Source: Alphaproteobacteria bacterium
GTDB taxonomy: Bacteria; Planctomycetota; Phycisphaerae; UBA1845
DNA length: 64,000 bases
Direction: 5' to 3'
NCBI GenBank assembly: GCA_028285105.1
Contig: JANQQE010000024.1
Location: forward strand, 1 to 64,000
Shown here: positions 1 through 8,429 of the stretch, piece by piece
How positions within the stretch are numbered: position 1 is the stretch's first letter
Layout of the letters: each line of letters begins with the position of its first letter
Position numbers and translations under genes: made by a program
Notes under the pieces: generated by a model
What the model was told of the DNA's origin: nothing
What the model saw: the letters and a program-made list of their open reading frames with translations, nothing else
Database searches by the model: none

Positions 1-102
1 TTCCGTCGAATGACGCCGTCTGCTCATGGCAATTCCTCCTCAATCGAAACCAAAATCCTAACCCAACTGCTGGATCAGCTTGAGGGGGAAAGGCCAGGGC
101 CA
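1..102 (-). mobile_element. End of an IS3-like insertion sequence, running off the left edge
   Basis: Reading the minus strand, an ATG at 27 follows a strong Shine-Dalgarno (GGAGGAA, 33-39) and opens a frame that begins MSRRRHSTE before the window ends. This resembles the start of IS3-family OrfA transposases (inferred from nine residues). About 75 bp upstream, near 102, the integrase frame stops resembling its family and continues for 14 meaningless codons to a stop. I infer that the insertion sequence terminus lies near 102, beginning TGGCCCTGG. The other terminus, orfB and any target duplication are outside the window. Confidence 0.4.
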
Positions 103-813
103 GATCCGCCCAGCGGTGTCTATATCGATGCCACGCATGACGACGACTTCACCGGGCCTCAATCCGGCTATTCGTTGAATCTCGACCATAGCCTTAACCT
201 GCTTGGAAAGAAAAGGCTTTACGGCCTCGATGTGCCCATCTGGCACCGGAGGGATTGGTTCGTGCTCCACTGCTGAAGTGCGACCCATACGCAACCCTGA
301 GACGGTTTGGAGAGCGTGGTAAGTGTCAGCAGGAACGATTTCATTTGAAGCAGCCCATTTAAACATTCGCTTTATTCGTGTCATCCTTCCATTGATAACT
401 GTTCTGCTCACACCGCTGTCGACCATCAACTGGACAACGGATTTCAAGGCCAAAGGTCCAAAGTCGGCCGCGTTCGTACGGCCATACAAGTGACGCAAGG
501 GCTTTACTGCATATCGAATCCAATCTTGCTCGCTCGTCGGTCGACCATTCTTCTGATAGTAAGTTTTTGCGTAGCGCCAGTACGAAGCGATCAATTCGGA
601 TACTGTGGTTCGCTGACCCGGTTGTGCGCCATTATCTGCAAGCCGACGTCCGTTGGCGATCCATTCTGTTATCGTTTTCTGGTACGCGCACTTGCTCTCC
701 GCACACTCGTGGCGGCCGAGATATATGTCTCGTCCATCGAGCGTAACGATGGCTTGCCCACTTGGCTTGTGAAGTCTGTACGCGGGGAGTTGATCAAGCT
801 TGAGTTTAGGCAT
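58..813 (-). pseudogene. Tyrosine recombinase/integrase, truncated in its catalytic domain
   Basis: The start is the ATG at 813, because GGAGG lies 8 nt upstream. The protein opens MPKLKLDQLPAYRLHKPSGQ, typical of phage-type integrases common in planctomycetes. A SAM-like core-binding domain covers roughly residues 50-165. The catalytic domain begins with the first active-site Arg in GLRPGEVVVMRGIDID (about residues 219-234). The frame then breaks at GRIW and ends 14 codons later, so the later catalytic residues (K, HxxR, H/W and the Tyr nucleophile) are absent and the product cannot be active. It lies 118 bp from the 3' end of tRNA-Ala and reads away from it, the usual layout of an element integrated at a tRNA 3' end. 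Confidence 0.75.
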
Positions 814-931
814 TCGACGACCTCCGCTTCTCGCCAAAACGGTAATTACCGTTTTCGTTGAGATTCCAAGGCCGCGCTACCGTCCGCAGGCAGGTACGCT
901 AAATCAAGCGTTCGGCTTGAGTTGTGATGAC

Positions 932-1004
<73 letters not shown>

Positions 1005-1039
1005 GGGGGTTGCCGAACTCTTCGCGAATTCGGTCACGC

Positions 1040-1068
1040 ATTTAACCGCTTTGCCGGGAATCCGTCAA
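1040..1068 (-). promoter_or_regulatory. Probable promoter of tRNA-Ala
   Basis: On the minus strand TTGACG (1063-1068) and TTAAAT (1040-1045) are separated by exactly 17 bp. The predicted transcription start is near 1033, about 30 nt before the mature tRNA 5' end. Confidence 0.6.
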
Positions 1069-1333
1069 CCGATGTACTGGTGAGGGCGCAGCCGTCCTCC
1101 AAGACGAGTTCGTCAGCATGTATAACGCTTCGGCTCGTTGCCATCTTTAGCGCCCAAACGAGCACATTGAAACGAATGGTCCGCACCCCAAGAATTGCAA
1201 TCCGCCTTCAGACAATCGTTTTGACGGGCGATGGCTTCCCAAACACCCGGCGCTGGCCTTTGGTTTGTACGGGAGCGAAAACTGCATAGGATATGCGGCA
1301 GGAAGGATTCGAATTGTCGCTAGGGGCTTGATT
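1069..1333. other. Intergenic region upstream of arcA
   Basis: No convincing gene, hairpin or repeat is visible between the tRNA promoter and arcA. Frames here lack ribosome binding sites and family resemblance. It presumably holds the arcA promoter, but I could not pick one out. Confidence 0.4.
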
Positions 1334-2554
1334 GTGCAACTCAACATTCAGAATGAGTACGACCCGCTCGAAGCTGTGCTGGTTCATCGTCCGGGTCCGG
1401 AAATCGACCGCCTCACCCACGACAATATGGTTGAATACCTTTTCGAAGACATCCCTTACCTGCGACGGATGCAGGAGGAACACGATGCATTCTGCGAAAC
1501 CATGCGGAACCAGGGGATCGAAGTCGTCTACCTCGAACACTTGCTGGCCGAACTTCTCAAAGATAACCCGGCGGCTAAGCACAACCTGATCGAGACGATC
1601 TGCGCCGCCGAGAATGTCCCGGCGATCGCCCCGGACCTGCTCGACGAAAGCAAAGTGTCTAATGACGCGCTCCTCGACATTCTGTTTATCGGTTTGACGA
1701 TTCCGGAATACCAGGAACTCACCGGTAAGCGTATTCCACAGACGACGCCCAATGGTGGACTGCTGTTTGGCCCAACGCCAAATTCCTATTTCACGCGCGA
1801 CCCAGCCGTCGTGGTCCGCGAGTCGGTCATCTCCTGCAAGATGCATTACGTCCGGCGACTTCGCGAGACCATCGTGACGCGCGCGATCTTTGAACATCAT
1901 CCGAAATTCAGCGGCCATAGTATTACGTATGGCGGTTCCAATTCGCCGACGGAGGATCGCCCCTTCACCATCGAGGGTGGTGACATCATCATCCTCAACG
2001 AAGAGGCTGTGCTGGTTGGCGTCAGTGAACGCACGCGATCTGAAACGATTGAGGTGCTAGCACAAAAGGCTTTCGATGTCGGAAAGGTTAAGCGCTTTTA
2101 CGAAATTCCAATCCCAACTGAACGACTGTTTATGCATCTGGACACGGTGTTTACGATTGTCGATTACGCGACAGTGGTGTGGTATCCCGGCGTGATGGAA
2201 GGCATCACGTCGATTATTAAATTCGAATGCGGTGCGCCGGGCGAAGTGATTCGCAAATCGGAACCGCGCAACCTGCACCGAATCCTAAGCGACGAATTCG
2301 GCAAGGAAGTCACCATCATCGAGACAGCCGGCGGTGACGAACACTACGCTTCGCGCGAACAGCGCACCGATGGCACCAACGTGTTCGCCGTCGGACCGCG
2401 CAAGGTCATCGGTTACGACCGCAACGAGCGCACCATCGCCGCACTCAACGACGCAGGCATCGAATGCCTTAACATTCAGGGTTCGGAACTGGTGCGCGGT
2501 CTCGGTGGCCCACGCTGCATGACCATGCCATTGCGTCGCAATCACGCCAAGTAA
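1334..2554 (+). CDS. arcA: Arginine deiminase
   Basis: The product hydrolyses L-arginine to citrulline and ammonia in the cytoplasm. I chose the GTG at 1334 because TAGGGG (1321-1326) sits 7 nt upstream and the protein then begins at the conserved NEYDPLEAVLVHRPGPE block. The length of 406 aa is normal. Guanidino-modifying-enzyme landmarks are in order: FTRDP near 152, HLDTVFT with the catalytic His/Asp near 268-270, GGDEHYASREQ near 333, and the nucleophile Cys395 in GGPRCMTMPLRR at the C-terminus. No arcB, arcC or arcD is adjacent, so it is an orphan rather than part of an ADI operon here. It may therefore serve arginine catabolism or nitrogen release rather than ATP production. Confidence 0.93.
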   Translation: MQLNIQNEYDPLEAVLVHRPGPEIDRLTHDNMVEYLFEDIPYLRRMQEEHDAFCETMRNQGIEVVYLEHLLAELLKDNPAAKHNLIETICAAENVPAIAPDLLDESKVSNDALLDILFIGLTIPEYQELTGKRIPQTTPNGGLLFGPTPNSYFTRDPAVVVRESVISCKMHYVRRLRETIVTRAIFEHHPKFSGHSITYGGSNSPTEDRPFTIEGGDIIILNEEAVLVGVSERTRSETIEVLAQKAFDVGKVKRFYEIPIPTERLFMHLDTVFTIVDYATVVWYPGVMEGITSIIKFECGAPGEVIRKSEPRNLHRILSDEFGKEVTIIETAGGDEHYASREQRTDGTNVFAVGPRKVIGYDRNERTIAALNDAGIECLNIQGSELVRGLGGPRCMTMPLRRNHAK

Positions 2555-2601
2555 ACGCCATCGTCGGAAGCTGTCGACAACGACCCTGCGCCTGCGCGCA
2601 A

Positions 2602-2630
2602 AAAAGTAGGCCCGGTGGGGTGACCGGGCC
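2602..2630 (-). terminator. Rho-independent terminator, minus strand
   Basis: On the minus strand GGCCCGGT (2623-2630) pairs perfectly with ACCGGGCC (2609-2616) and is followed by TACTTTTTT. On the plus strand the hairpin is followed by TTGGGG, so it does not serve arcA. It ends a transcript coming from the right: the candidate ncRNA or a long 5-FCL mRNA. Confidence 0.7.
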
Positions 2631-2875
2631 TTGGGGTTCCATCCGTTGGGGGGAACGGACGGAGTATGGGATATTGTCGAATCAGATAAGCGCTAGCACA
2701 CGGATGGCCAACCAATATCGAACTGCATTGCCTGATGATTTAAGTTCTTGACGGGCAAACTTACCATTCGTCTGAACGAACACCAGCCGGAACCACAGCC
2801 GATCCCGGACTACTCCAGGATTTATCCTTCGCTAAGATTCGCCCAAAAGAATCCGGCCCACCTTTTGCATCCTCC
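2602..2875 (-). ncRNA. Candidate structured non-coding RNA, possibly 6S-like
   Basis: This 480-bp gap has no credible gene but shows a nested RNA fold on the minus strand. The predicted 5' end GGAGGATG (2868-2875) pairs with CATACTCC (2661-2668) with one mismatch. Inside it GGGCGAATCTTA (2833-2844) pairs with TAAGTTTGCCC (2753-2763), 11 bp with one bulge. Two hairpins sit within: 2802-2821 (7-bp stem) and 2767-2780 (5-bp stem). Hairpin 2642-2659 and terminator 2602-2630 follow. A -10-like TAGAAT (2882-2887) places the start near 2875. 6S RNA genes often lie beside the 5-FCL gene, as this does, but usually upstream of it and with a simpler long hairpin. It could instead be the long 3' UTR of that gene. 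Confidence 0.38.
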
Positions 2876-3033
2876 GGGTCTATTCTAGTTCATCGAAACG
2901 GGCATATACCAGCCGAAAAAGCCGATGTGCCAAAATTGCTTTTAGATCATTTAGGGAAAGAGATTACGCAAATTGCCGAGATTCACCGATTCGATGGGTT
3001 GGCCGGCGATTCGGCGCGAAAGGGCAAATTGAA

Positions 3034-3618
3034 TCAGCGAGCAACCCGAGACTTCTTGGAGAATCGCCGGACTCGTTTGTCGGTGACCAACATCGACACC
3101 GGCCTATCCAGCGCCTCAGCCGGTACCTCCTTCAGCACCTGATCTTCAAATGCAAACCCGCAGGTGACGCCGTTGAACTCCGGATGGGCAAGAAAACGAT
3201 CGTAGAACCCGCGTCCCCTACCGAGTCGGTCACCGCTCGTATCAAACGCCAATCCTGGAACAATCACAATGTCGATCAGCGAAATCGGAATTGGCGGGCC
3301 CGAAACCGGCTCGCGAAGGCCCATCGACGTCTCGACCAGATCGCTGGTCAGGGAACGAATTTCGGTGGGCATCATACGCCGCTGTTCCCAACTGATTCGA
3401 GGGGCGAGTACGCGCTTGTGATCCTGCCATGCACGCAGCACCAAACCGGTTGTATCGATCTCAGTGGGAAGCGACAGAAACACCATGATGATTTCCGCGC
3501 GGTTGTATTCGCTCGATCCCGTCAGCAAATCCATCGCCAGTGCAGACTTCTCAGCCATTTCCGGCTGAGGCATGGCCTCCAGCATTCGACGGACTTTTTG
3601 TCGAAGCTCCTTTTTCAC
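3034..3618 (-). CDS. 5-formyltetrahydrofolate cyclo-ligase
   Basis: The enzyme converts 5-formyl-THF to 5,10-methenyl-THF with ATP and recycles folate in the cytosol. It starts at GTG 3618, with TAGGAG about 10 nt upstream. The protein is 194 aa, normal for the family. Family signatures are MGLREP, DIVIVPGLAFD and the nucleotide/folate loop GDRLGRGRGFYDRFL in the C-terminal half, with an N-terminal basic helix. It is divergent from glmS. A structured RNA candidate follows on the same strand, which recalls the frequent linkage of this family (ygfA/fau) to 6S RNA. Confidence 0.93.
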   Translation of the reverse strand: MKKELRQKVRRMLEAMPQPEMAEKSALAMDLLTGSSEYNRAEIIMVFLSLPTEIDTTGLVLRAWQDHKRVLAPRISWEQRRMMPTEIRSLTSDLVETSMGLREPVSGPPIPISLIDIVIVPGLAFDTSGDRLGRGRGFYDRFLAHPEFNGVTCGFAFEDQVLKEVPAEALDRPVSMLVTDKRVRRFSKKSRVAR

Positions 3619-4094
3619 CTGATCGCTGCTCCTAACCGCACGCCAACCTGGCGCGGTGCTGTTCCGTATCGGCGCACTTCAGTAGAACCCATTAGCCCGG
3701 ATATTGCTTGTACCGGTCACCAATATCGGGCCGGCAGACACTGGAATCCAACGGGCAACAAGCAATGGTTCATGGCCCGTCACCGCTCAGGCTCAATAAG
3801 AATCGAAATGATCGATTAATTCAATTGCCGATTCAAACTTCTATGCGAATTATCGGAACGCGCGATACGTCCGCCAGGGCCCCATAACCGGTTTCTGTGT
3901 GCAATCAAATTGATACGGATTTTGATCTTAGCAGCACGGCGAACCTTCGATGGTCGAAGAACGTTTAAGGGACATGCCTTTCCGTTGAAACGGGCAGGTT
4001 TCTCTCAAATAATGGTGATTGAAGGGGAATGCAATCACGCAATCTTTCGCCCCTTCACGATGCAGGCCGTTCGACTCTGCAAAGGATTTTTTAT
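3619..4094. other. Divergent intergenic region between the cyclo-ligase gene and glmS
   Basis: These 476 bp carry the promoters of both divergent genes. Frames entering the region from either side lack ribosome binding sites and recognisable content. I saw no glmS-ribozyme-like core and no clear -35/-10 pair. It is somewhat AT-richer near 3830-3930. Confidence 0.4.
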
Positions 4095-5930
4095 ATGTGT
4101 GGGATTATCGGATACGTCGGAAGCAAGGATGCACTGCCGGTCCTGCTGGAAGGTCTGAAGCGTCTTGAATACCGCGGGTACGACTCTGCCGGTGTGGCGA
4201 TTCACCGTCACGGAAAAATCATCACGCGAAAATCCGCCGGTCGCGTATCGGCCCTCGAACACATCATCAGCCAATCCGGCGACGAACCGATGGTCGGTCA
4301 CAGCGGCATTGCCCACACGCGCTGGGCAACGCATGGCGCCCCCAACGACACCAACGCACATCCGCACTGCAGCACCGACGGATCGCTGGCGGTTGTTCAC
4401 AATGGCATCATCGAAAACTACCGATCACTGCGCACGTTTCTCGAACAAAAAGGCGTCGTCTTCAAATCGGAAACAGATACAGAAACGATCGCCCACCTGA
4501 TCGACTATCACTACAAAGACGATTTGCAGAAGGCCGTCCGCACGGCCCTGCTCGATGTGCAGGGAACGTATGGCATCGTGGCGATGTCGTCGAAGGAACC
4601 CGGTGTTCTTGTCGCGGCGCGCAAGGGTAGCCCGCTTATTGTTGGCGTTGGTCAGGACGAATATGTCATTGCCTCCGACGCTGCCGCAGTACTCGAACAC
4701 ACGTCGCAAGTGATTTACCTCGACGATAACGAGATGGCCTGCATCTCGCCCGACGGTTTCCGTACGACGACCCTCGACGACATTCCCATCACCAAAGACG
4801 TCGAAGAAGTCGAATGGACGCTCGATCAAATTGAACTGGGCGGTCACGAATACTTCATGGAAAAAGAGATCTTCGAGCAGCCGCGAATGCTTGAACTCTG
4901 CATGAAAGGTCGCGTCGACGTTCGCGAAGGCGCGGTTTATCTCGGGGGTATCCGCGACTTCTCCCGCGAATTGGTCCGGGCCAAGCGCTTCATTCTGGTT
5001 GGTTGCGGTACTGCATGGCATGCGGCCCAAGTCGGCGAGTATCTGCTGGAAGACCTCGTCCGGACTCCGGCAGAAACCGAGTATGCCAGCGAATTCCGCT
5101 ATCGCAATCCGATCATCAACGACGGAACAATGGTACTCGTGGTCTCGCAGAGTGGCGAAACCAGCGACACCCTCGCGGCCCTTTCCGAAGCCAAGCAGCG
5201 CGGAGCGACTTCGTTGGGTGTTGTCAATGTCGTGGGTTCATCGATCGCCCGCGAAACCGATGCCGGTATCTACCTGCACGTCGGACCCGAGACCGGGGTC
5301 GCAAGTACCAAGGCTTTCACCGGCCAGGTGATGGTGATGACGCTGTTGACGCTTTTCCTCGCGCGACGTCGTCATATGTCGCAACGGGCGCTCGATCACT
5401 TCCTCGACGAACTGACCAAGATCCCCGGACATATCGAGACGATTCTTCAACAAAACAACCTCATCAAAGAAGTTGCAGCAGCAAACATCGACAAAGAGAA
5501 CTGGCTTTACCTCGGACGCGGCTACAATTATCCCGTCGCTCTGGAAGGCGCACTGAAGTTAAAGGAAATCAGCTATATCCATGCTGAGGGTTTGCCCGCG
5601 GCAGAGATGAAGCACGGACCCATCGCACTGATTTCCGATGGCATGCCCGTCGTATTCATTGCGACCAAGGGTTCGCAATACAGCAAGATTCTCAGCAACA
5701 TCGAAGAGGTCCGTTCGCGCGGTGGAAGCGTGATCGCCATTGCGACCGAAGGCGACACGCAAGTCGAGAGACTTGCCCAGCACGTCATCACTGTGCCCGA
5801 TACGCCGGAACCGTTACAACCGCTACTGACCGTGATCCCGCTTCAATTGATCGCATACCATGCTGCCGTTTTGCGGGGATGCAATGTGGACAAACCGCGC
5901 AACCTCGCCAAGAGCGTGACGGTCGAGTAA
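4095..5930 (+). CDS. glmS: Glutamine-fructose-6-phosphate aminotransferase (isomerising)
   Basis: GlmS makes glucosamine-6-phosphate from fructose-6-phosphate and glutamine, the first step toward UDP-GlcNAc for peptidoglycan. The start is ATG 4095, giving MCGIIGYVG with the N-terminal nucleophile Cys exposed after Met removal; AAAGGA lies 8 nt upstream. The 611-aa protein has a class-II glutamine amidotransferase domain (about 1-220, with YRGYDSAG and HTRWATHG) and two SIS isomerase domains (SQSGETSDT; EGALKLKEISYIHAEG). It ends in PRNLAKSVTVE, matching the canonical C-terminal loop. It stands alone, and its product feeds the dcw cluster enzymes downstream. Confidence 0.97.
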   Translation: MCGIIGYVGSKDALPVLLEGLKRLEYRGYDSAGVAIHRHGKIITRKSAGRVSALEHIISQSGDEPMVGHSGIAHTRWATHGAPNDTNAHPHCSTDGSLAVVHNGIIENYRSLRTFLEQKGVVFKSETDTETIAHLIDYHYKDDLQKAVRTALLDVQGTYGIVAMSSKEPGVLVAARKGSPLIVGVGQDEYVIASDAAAVLEHTSQVIYLDDNEMACISPDGFRTTTLDDIPITKDVEEVEWTLDQIELGGHEYFMEKEIFEQPRMLELCMKGRVDVREGAVYLGGIRDFSRELVRAKRFILVGCGTAWHAAQVGEYLLEDLVRTPAETEYASEFRYRNPIINDGTMVLVVSQSGETSDTLAALSEAKQRGATSLGVVNVVGSSIARETDAGIYLHVGPETGVASTKAFTGQVMVMTLLTLFLARRRHMSQRALDHFLDELTKIPGHIETILQQNNLIKEVAAANIDKENWLYLGRGYNYPVALEGALKLKEISYIHAEGLPAAEMKHGPIALISDGMPVVFIATKGSQYSKILSNIEEVRSRGGSVIAIATEGDTQVERLAQHVITVPDTPEPLQPLLTVIPLQLIAYHAAVLRGCNVDKPRNLAKSVTVE

Positions 5931-6268
5931 GCCCACATCCGCAGACGTCAGGAATTGAACGACCACTGCACGAGTTCTCTGCACGGCGAAAGATGCGCTT
6001 CGTGCTTGTTGTGCGGCTGAACGAATTCCAGCACGCCCACAGCGAATCGTTTCTCGATAGCGATCTCGCATCTTCTCGGACGTGCATGAGGAATTCGCCC
6101 GATCAAATCGGGGGTATCCTGCGGTTGTCAATTGTAAGCTTCCAATCAGACGAACGAGTCTCTGACCAGACTCGACGCCCCCCGCAAAAACTTTGGACAT
6201 GAATACAGAATCGGTCGATGGCATCTTCACGCTACCGACGCGCGGACCATCGTCAAGGATCAAAATCC
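5931..6268. other. Intergenic region between glmS and the BNR-repeat gene
   Basis: No convincing gene is present. A perfect 6-bp hairpin CCCGAT-CAA-ATCGGG lies at 6098-6112 but has no U-run on either strand. No clear promoter was identified. Confidence 0.4.
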
Positions 6269-7891
6269 ATGCACAGAAACGCTCGGGAAATATGCATGTT
6301 GGCCGCCCTATTCGTGGCCTCGTTCAGTTTCGTTGAATCTGCACTCGCCCAATTCGCAAGCGACGCCTCGCGCGGCACGCTCGAATTTCTTAACAACGAT
6401 GCCACCCGCGACACCGGTAACGATCAGCAACCCTGCATCGCCACCGACCGCAAAGGGAACTGGGTAGCCGTCTGGCAAACGGACGGTGCCAGCAGCACCG
6501 ATGGCGACCCACGCGTCGAAATACGCTGGGCGATCAGTTCCGACGGCGGTCGAACCTGGAGTACGCCAGCCGCCCTGCTCACCGACGGACGAACGTCGGG
6601 CCTCGACGACATCGCACCGACCATTGCGACCGACGGCAGTGGCGATTGGGTCGTTGCATTCGTTTCGCCGCAAAGCGGTTCGGTGCAACACGGCAGCGTT
6701 GAAAGCGACGTTCTGACCGTTCGCAGCCGCAACAACGGACAAACCTGGAGCGAGCCGATCCGGATTGCAACGCCACCACAAGACGTTGCCGAAGGTGCGG
6801 TTCCTCCGACGGATCACGATGTGGCTCTCGCGACCGACGGAGAGGTTTGGATGCTCGTCTGGACTTCGACCCGAGACATCGGCGGCGGTGGCGGTTCGCA
6901 TGCGGTGAATGACTCGGTGATCTTAACGGCGCAGAGTCTTGACGGCGGTGCATCGTGGACGGCGGCTGGCTCGTTTACGCGATACGATGGCACCGGCGAC
7001 ATAACACCTGCGCTCGCGTCCAACGGCGACGGACAATGGATCGTAAGCTGGTCGTCCGGCGGCCGAATTGTTTTTGCGGAAAGTGTTGACGGCGGACTGA
7101 CGTTTTCCGAGCCGGCTGAGATTTCGAGCGGTTCGGGAGCCGCCAACCCCGTGATAGCCTTCGGCTCGCCGTTCGGTTCATCCTCCGCACGCACGCAAGG
7201 CGACGGCAGCTTTAAGGGTCAATGGATGGTGGCTTATTCCGACGCGGGTGAGGTTCACGTCGCCCATTCGGATGCGGCATCGAAGGATACCGGTGCGAGT
7301 CGCGGTTGGACGTCTCCACAGCAGATCGGGGTCGGCGTCAATCCGTTCGTCGCTGCCGGTGACGATAACTCGTGGCTGGTCGGTTTTGAACAGACGGGTT
7401 TCCTCGGTGAGGACATCGATATTCTCGCTGCTCGAAGTCGAAACGGTGGACAGTCTTGGGACGAGCCTGCACCTCTCAATGAAGATGCCGACGCGGACGA
7501 GACGGAAGACCTCGGCGTGCAGTTGGCCACCGACGGCGAGGGAAGTTGGTTGGCCGTCTGGTACTCGGGCAATCAGGCCAAAAGCGCCGGCGATGATGAG
7601 GATGTGTACGTGCTGCCGTTCGCTCTGTCTCCCGATTGCGACGGAGATGGCATTGGCGATGCCCAACAGTCGCGTTTTGGCGACTGCGACAACGACGGCG
7701 TGCCCGACGACTGCGACGATGACGCCTGCCCAGCCGGCAGCGGTAGCGGAAACGGTGTAGGAGGCGGGTCAGGTGGTAGCGTAGGTTGCGGTGCCGGTGC
7801 GGTCGGCATGATTCCGCTGATGATGCTGGGCATGGGCTCGCTGGGAGCCGCTTCGCGCCGGCGCGGACTCGACCACCGAATCGTCGGTTAG
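6269..7891 (+). CDS. Secreted BNR/Asp-box repeat protein with TSP3-like repeats and C-terminal Cys anchor signal
   Basis: The start ATG 6269 gives a clean Sec signal (hydrophobic ICMLAALFVASFSFVESALA) and follows AAGGA. The 540-aa product is a probable six-bladed propeller: five Asp-boxes (SSDGGRTW, SRNNGQTW, SLDGGASW, SVDGGLTF, SRNGGQSW) occur near residues 90, 153, 224, 272 and 390, as in sialidase-like folds. No sialidase catalytic set is evident, so I do not call an enzyme. From about 455 come calcium-binding D-rich repeats (DCDGDGIGD, DCDNDGVPDD), then a Gly/Ser linker, GCGAG, a hydrophobic segment and SRRRG. That tail resembles the Cys-type tripartite sorting signals (MYXO-CTERM and related). 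It is probably surface-exposed. Confidence 0.8.
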   Translation: MHRNAREICMLAALFVASFSFVESALAQFASDASRGTLEFLNNDATRDTGNDQQPCIATDRKGNWVAVWQTDGASSTDGDPRVEIRWAISSDGGRTWSTPAALLTDGRTSGLDDIAPTIATDGSGDWVVAFVSPQSGSVQHGSVESDVLTVRSRNNGQTWSEPIRIATPPQDVAEGAVPPTDHDVALATDGEVWMLVWTSTRDIGGGGGSHAVNDSVILTAQSLDGGASWTAAGSFTRYDGTGDITPALASNGDGQWIVSWSSGGRIVFAESVDGGLTFSEPAEISSGSGAANPVIAFGSPFGSSSARTQGDGSFKGQWMVAYSDAGEVHVAHSDAASKDTGASRGWTSPQQIGVGVNPFVAAGDDNSWLVGFEQTGFLGEDIDILAARSRNGGQSWDEPAPLNEDADADETEDLGVQLATDGEGSWLAVWYSGNQAKSAGDDEDVYVLPFALSPDCDGDGIGDAQQSRFGDCDNDGVPDDCDDDACPAGSGSGNGVGGGSGGSVGCGAGAVGMIPLMMLGMGSLGAASRRRGLDHRIVG

Positions 7892-7945
7892 GCATCGAAT
7901 CGAATTGCGCTGGACGCACCGCCAATTTGCGCGCATCATTCCCCC

Positions 7946-8401
7946 ATGATGCGAACCGATCACTCAATCAAAAATGTGTGCCGCGCGCCGTCGACCCCGT
8001 TTGGACTCGCGCTTCTCGGGCTCACCGTTGCAATGCTGCTCAACTCCGGCTGCGTTCGGCGAACGCTGACCATCAACACCGAACCGCAAGGCGCATTAAT
8101 CTGGCTCAACGATGAAGAGATAGGCCGCTCACCCGTCTCGAAGGATTTCGTCTGGTATGGCGACTATGACGTGGTCGCCCGCCTCGACGGATACGAAACC
8201 CTGAAGACCAATCACTTCGTCAAAGCCCCGTGGTATCAACGGGCAGGCATCGACTTCTTCTCGGAGATCCTTTACCCGGGAAAAATCCACGACCAACGCA
8301 CGGCCAACTTCGCGCTGGAGCCAGCCGTCATACCGGACAGAAGCGAATTGCTCGAACGGGCTACGGAGTTTCGCGAACGTTCTTTGTTTGACGAGAAGTA
8401 A
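7946..8401 (+). CDS. PEGA-domain lipoprotein
   Basis: This 151-aa protein has an N-terminal hydrophobic segment ending in lipobox LLNSGC (Cys about residue 36), so it should be lipidated and exported. The following TLTINTEPQGALIWLNDEE and GRSPVS... form a PEGA beta-sandwich (about 38-110), a domain often found in surface-associated proteins. Two ATG codons (7946, 7949) are possible and the ribosome binding site is weak. It follows the BNR-repeat gene by 54 bp on the same strand and converges with the ROK kinase gene. The molecular role is unknown. Confidence 0.75.
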   Translation: MMRTDHSIKNVCRAPSTPFGLALLGLTVAMLLNSGCVRRTLTINTEPQGALIWLNDEEIGRSPVSKDFVWYGDYDVVARLDGYETLKTNHFVKAPWYQRAGIDFFSEILYPGKIHDQRTANFALEPAVIPDRSELLERATEFRERSLFDEK

Positions 8402-8429
8402 GTGAAGTAGAGTTCATACTACCAAACTT

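Noticed and set aside
2609..2659. Two hairpins read as the arcA terminator
   Set aside because: Neither hairpin is followed by Ts on the plus strand. The U-run lies on the minus-strand side of 2609-2630.
6098..6112. Perfect 6-bp hairpin after glmS as a terminator
   Set aside because: No U-run on either strand, and it is about 170 bp from the glmS stop.
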